From Toxorhynchites rutilus septentrionalis (lineage: Eukaryota; Arthropoda; Insecta; Diptera; Culicidae), in NCBI RefSeq assembly GCF_029784135.1, contig NC_073746.1, forward strand, positions 3,368,136 through 3,432,135: a stretch of 64,000 nucleotides of DNA, in the 5' to 3' direction. Both the position numbers and the translations under genes were made by a program. The first letter of the stretch is position 1, and each line of letters begins with the position of its first letter. Below the pieces are notes generated by a model. The model was given only the letters and a program-made list of their open reading frames with translations. It was not told the DNA's origin and did no database searches. This document shows, piece by piece, positions 63,890 through 64,000 of this stretch.

Positions 63890-64000
63890 ATACTCCAACG
63901 TCGTTTCGATTCTACCTAGACAATTTTTTGAGCCAGTTTATTGGACGCTACGCGAAGCGAATTTCCCAAATGATCGTCAGTTATTTTGCTCATTGATTTC

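Overview
The window reads as a transposon-dense, AT-rich stretch of an insect nuclear genome, most probably a culicine mosquito (Aedes/Culex type). I infer this from the mix of elements: a Tc1/mariner transposase with DD37E spacing (the ITmD37E family described from mosquitoes), a BEL/Pao LTR element, I-like, Loa/R1-like, CR1/L2-like and Jockey-like non-LTR elements, tRNA-derived SINEs, and pogo-, Tc1-, mariner- and hAT-type DNA elements. I found no host protein-coding gene, rRNA or functional tRNA gene that I can support. Nearly everything recognisable is a mobile element or its remains.

Layout. 1-1.7 kb: pogo-like element with TIRs and TA duplications. 1.9-6.2 kb: decayed CR1/L2-like non-LTR element on the minus strand. 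7.9-8.9 kb: Tc1 transposase relic. 9.1-10.1 kb: 1-kb foldback MITE. 10.2-13.1 kb: TIR element split by a short non-LTR element with a 20-bp target duplication. 13.1-16.6 kb: no supported feature apart from short repeats. 16.6-17.1 kb: 5'-truncated 3' end of an I-like element. 17.4-24.6 kb: hAT relic containing a near-complete I-like retrotransposon. 25.2 kb: hAT MITE with a perfect 8-bp duplication. 27-28.7 kb: satellite-like repeats and a fossil BEL gag. 31.0-38.4 kb: mariner copy split by a BEL element with apparently identical LTRs. 38.7-39.9 kb: mariner pseudogene with a SINE inside. 40.3-42.8 kb: second copy of the short non-LTR element, with a 23-bp duplication. 43.8-51.5 kb: Loa/R1-like element holding an ITmD37E copy and a Jockey-like element. 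51.6-53.0 kb: second copy of the 10-kb TIR family, holding a SINE and an I-like fragment. 54.1-56.7 kb: pogo-like MITEs inserted near or in each other around a long TA microsatellite. 60.0-61.3 kb: ITmD37E element with an intact 338-codon transposase. 61.8-62.6 kb: deletion-derivative mariner. 62.9-63.9 kb: two more SINE copies.

The copies do not form pathways. What they share is a dependence on donor machinery: non-autonomous copies (deleted mariner, MITEs, SINEs, truncated non-LTR copies) would need transposase or reverse transcriptase from relatives. The ITmD37E copy at 60 kb and, apart from one frame break, the BEL element at 32-38 kb are the best preserved. Boundaries given to the base were read from target-site duplications or terminal repeats; identities rest on motif recognition by eye, not on a database search.
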